Of a stretch of DNA of 8,232 nt, positions 6,675 to 8,232 are shown piece by piece. The translations under genes were made by a program, and so were the position numbers. This DNA is from Planctomycetota bacterium (GTDB lineage Bacteria; Planctomycetota; Phycisphaerae; UBA1845; CAIVHJ01): NCBI GenBank assembly GCA_022565195.1, contig JADFJZ010000044.1:1-8232 (forward strand). The letters run 5' to 3'. Within the stretch, counting starts at the first letter, position 1; each line of letters opens with the position of its first letter. A model generated the notes under the pieces. The model had not been told where the DNA came from and searched no databases. It saw only the letters and a list, made by a program, of their open reading frames with translations.

Positions 6675-7787
6675 ATGACCATGAGTGACCCGGACCACCC
6701 CAATCCGAATCCTTCCCCACCGCCCGCGGCGGCCGAAGAGCCGGACCTGCAGAACCAGGTTGACGAGTTGCTCGACGAAGTGGAAGCACTGACCAAAGAG
6801 ACCCTCGGTGAAAGCGAGTCCGGCGAGGCCCGCGCGCCGGCGGACGTGCCGACCACCGATCCAGCCAAGGAAATAGCCGCCGACGATGTCGGCCTGTCCA
6901 GTGAATCGCCTCTGGTCCAGGATGGCGAGCGCACGCCGGTCGAGGAGGTTGCCGCTGATGTCGATCAAGAGCTGGACCAAATGGAAAGGCTCATCAGCGG
7001 AATCGGAGGCTCAACTTCGCCCGCCGATTCAAGCACCGCCGACCAGACCGAGGTGGCTGCCGCGGTCCCTGCCGAAGCGCCAGACCCAGAGTTGCCGAAA
7101 GACGCAGAGAACACCACGGCGTCCGATGCTGACGCCATCGCGACTATCGAGGAGCAGCAACCCGCGTCAGAGCCCGCCGTGGGCGCCGGGCCCGATCCCA
7201 TGCCGCCCGCCTCAGCCGACGACGGGGACACCACCCTCGATGAAGACATTGCGGAAATCGCCGGCTCCACGCTCGACGCCGCTCCGCCGACCGAACTGGA
7301 CGCCCTCATCGCCGGCCAAATACCATCCGATCAGGAAGATCTCCCGGCGGCTGATCCGGAAAGTCTCCAGCCCGCCGAATCCGCCAAAGAGGCGACACTG
7401 GATCAGGATATCGATGCTCTGCTGGCTACACCGCAGGATGCGGATCTTGAGGCACCGCGCGCAGACGTTCCACCGCCCGCAGACCCGGGAGATACGCCCG
7501 CAACGACGGACACGGCTGCTCCGCAACCAACAGCGGCCCCACAGCCCGACATTGATCTGGAGTCCATTCCGATTTGGCGTGTGGTGAAGCTCAAACTCAA
7601 GGCCAGATCGCGGCATCTGGGCCTCTTCATAGGCCAAAGAGGGACCGATGTTTTGGTGTGGCTGCTGGACCGCATCGACGCAAAAATCGGCAACAAACTG
7701 CCGCCGATGGTCCGGGAGTTGATCGGTTATTGCGCGCTGGCCACCCTCGCCATGGCGATCATTGCACTGATCATGCTTCTGCTCTGA
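6675..7787 (+). CDS. Unrecognised acidic, repeat-motif, tail-anchored membrane protein
   Basis: I do not recognise this family. From the ATG at 6675 it has 370 residues. Residues 1-295 are rich in Asp, Glu, Pro, Ala and Thr and look disordered. Within them a short motif of the type [VLI]-D-x-[LIM]-[LIE] recurs, often after an acidic lead: VDELLD 29, LDQMER 100, IAEIAG 192, LDALIA 208, IDALLA 246. The lead is VDQE, LDED or LDQD before the second, third and fifth copies. Residues 300-348 change sharply: they are basic and amphipathic (VVKLKLKARSRH). A single hydrophobic segment, about 350-370, ends the protein, so it should be tail-anchored with its bulk in the cytoplasm. The in-frame ATG at 6681 is equally possible. 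Neither has a clear Shine-Dalgarno, and the open frame back to 6426 overlaps rsmE and lacks the acidic composition. The gene lies 202 bp upstream of a ParA-family gene in the same direction, which suggests but does not show a link. Confidence 0.8.
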   Translation: MTMSDPDHPNPNPSPPPAAAEEPDLQNQVDELLDEVEALTKETLGESESGEARAPADVPTTDPAKEIAADDVGLSSESPLVQDGERTPVEEVAADVDQELDQMERLISGIGGSTSPADSSTADQTEVAAAVPAEAPDPELPKDAENTTASDADAIATIEEQQPASEPAVGAGPDPMPPASADDGDTTLDEDIAEIAGSTLDAAPPTELDALIAGQIPSDQEDLPAADPESLQPAESAKEATLDQDIDALLATPQDADLEAPRADVPPPADPGDTPATTDTAAPQPTAAPQPDIDLESIPIWRVVKLKLKARSRHLGLFIGQRGTDVLVWLLDRIDAKIGNKLPPMVRELIGYCALATLAMAIIALIMLLL

Positions 7788-7856
7788 AGAAGGCCCCCTT
7801 TCGCATCCGGATTCTGAACTTCCCCGACCCTGTGACTAAATTGAGCGACCGGCGTG

Positions 7857-7884
7857 TTGTTGTTTGTGCGGCGGAGCGTATAAT
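7857..7884 (+). promoter_or_regulatory. Candidate promoter of the ParA-family gene
   Basis: A perfect TATAAT at 7879-7884 stands in GC-rich DNA, with a weak -35 candidate TTGTTG at 7857-7862 and a 16-bp spacer. The predicted start, about 7891, leaves a leader of about 99 nt before the ATG at 7990. This suggests the ParA gene can be transcribed separately from the acidic protein gene. Confidence 0.55.
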
Positions 7885-7977
7885 CCCCGCAATAGCAGGA
7901 CGCTCGCCTCGCCGGCGGCAGGGCGCGCGGCGTGGCTCGCGGACTGAGCCCCCCCGACTCCCCAGCCCGGCTCGGAC

Positions 7978-7986
7978 AAGGAGGTG
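7978..7986 (+). promoter_or_regulatory. Nine-base perfect Shine-Dalgarno of the ParA-family gene
   Basis: AAGGAGGTG matches the usual 16S rRNA 3' tail over nine bases. Counted from the GGAGG core, the ATG at 7990 follows after 5 nt. It fixes the start and predicts efficient translation. Confidence 0.8.
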
Positions 7987-7989
7987 CCG

Positions 7990-8232
7990 ATGAAATGCAT
8001 CACGGTAATCAATCAAAAGGGCGGCGTCGGTAAAACGACCACGGCGGCCAACCTGGGCGTGGCATTGGCCCGTCGTGCCCGGCGAGTCTTGCTCATCGAT
8101 CTTGACCCGCAGGCGCACCTGACGATTCATTTGGGCGTCGAGCCGGAGGGCGATCAGCCCAACAGCTATATGCTGCTCACACTCCAACAATCCATCGCCG
8201 ACATTCGCCGGACCGTGGAAGAACGACTGTGC
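7990..8232 (+). CDS. ParA/Soj/MinD-superfamily ATPase, 3' end beyond window
   Basis: The frame runs from the ATG at 7990 to the right edge without a stop, giving 81 codons of an N-terminal fragment. It begins MKCITVINQKGGVGKTTTAANL. The deviant Walker A motif KGGVGKTT (residues 10-17) carries the signature lysine K10 and the P-loop lysine K15. The next block, RVLLIDLDPQAHLT (about 34-47), is the Walker A'/switch I region typical of ParA, with DPQ conserved. These ATPases cycle between monomer and ATP dimer and position cargo such as chromosome origins, plasmids or protein clusters. No ParB or parS site is visible in the window, so a chromosome partition role cannot be separated from a cargo-positioning or other ParA-like role. 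The gene has its own promoter candidate and follows the tail-anchored acidic protein gene in the same direction. Confidence 0.93.
   Translation, partial: MKCITVINQKGGVGKTTTAANLGVALARRARRVLLIDLDPQAHLTIHLGVEPEGDQPNSYMLLTLQQSIADIRRTVEERLC

Noticed and set aside
6507..6980. N-terminal extension of rsmE to an upstream ATG
   Set aside because: The 158 extra residues do not resemble RsmE, overlap the opposite-strand acidic gene, and the ATG at 6506 has a ribosome binding site and the family-typical start.
6886..7587. 233-codon plus-strand ORF in another frame of the acidic gene
   Set aside because: Its Arg/Pro/Ser-rich product is a frame shadow; the acidic frame shows repeated motifs and a membrane anchor at the end.
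7771..8190. 139-codon minus-strand ORF
   Set aside because: It is antisense to the ParA gene, which has intact Walker motifs and a strong ribosome binding site.
1..8232. CRISPR arrays, tRNA or rRNA genes, insertion sequences, phage or defence genes
   Set aside because: No regularly spaced direct repeats, cloverleaf-like sequence, transposase frame or terminal inverted repeats were seen on either strand.

Overview
The window looks like a GC-rich planctomycete chromosome, probably a Phycisphaerae-type or related lineage. The evidence is a pseudopilin with a planctomycete-style C-terminal H...DG motif, a very large secreted FG-GAP/Ig-like protein, long divergent spacers, and a mix of start sites with strong Shine-Dalgarno sequences and with none. 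This placement rests on gene style, not on any database search.

Layout from left to right. (1) Positions 1-3125, minus strand: one reading frame stays open over the whole interval. It encodes at least 1041 residues of an exported protein with Ig-like domains followed by FG-GAP (integrin-alpha-like) calcium-loop repeats, and its C-terminus lies beyond the left edge. (2) Positions 3126-3442: a divergent control region. (3) Positions 3443-4396, plus: a type II secretion/type IV pilin-like pseudopilin with an unusual cluster of six cysteines. (4) Positions 4397-4520: a convergent spacer with a 14-bp palindrome and a three-armed repeat that can fold into two competing hairpins. (5) Positions 4521-5654, minus: an AI-2E/PerM-family membrane protein, possibly on a leaderless transcript. 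(6) Positions 5802-6506, minus: RsmE, the 16S rRNA m3U1498 methyltransferase. (7) Positions 6675-7787, plus: an unrecognised, very acidic, low-complexity protein with a basic stretch and a C-terminal membrane anchor, carrying about five copies of a short acidic/hydrophobic motif. (8) Positions 7990 to the right edge, plus: the first 81 codons of a ParA/Soj-family ATPase behind a perfect TATAAT box and a 9-base Shine-Dalgarno match.

How the genes may work together. The FG-GAP protein and the pseudopilin are divergent and both belong to the cell envelope, so shared control, or export through a type II-like machine, is plausible but inferred. RsmE and the AI-2E protein are co-directional but 147 bp apart, and the second may have its own promoter. 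The tail-anchored acidic protein lies just upstream of, and in the same direction as, the ParA ATPase. A membrane partner for the ATPase is the most interesting functional hypothesis here. No CRISPR array, RNA gene, insertion sequence or recognisable defence system was seen.
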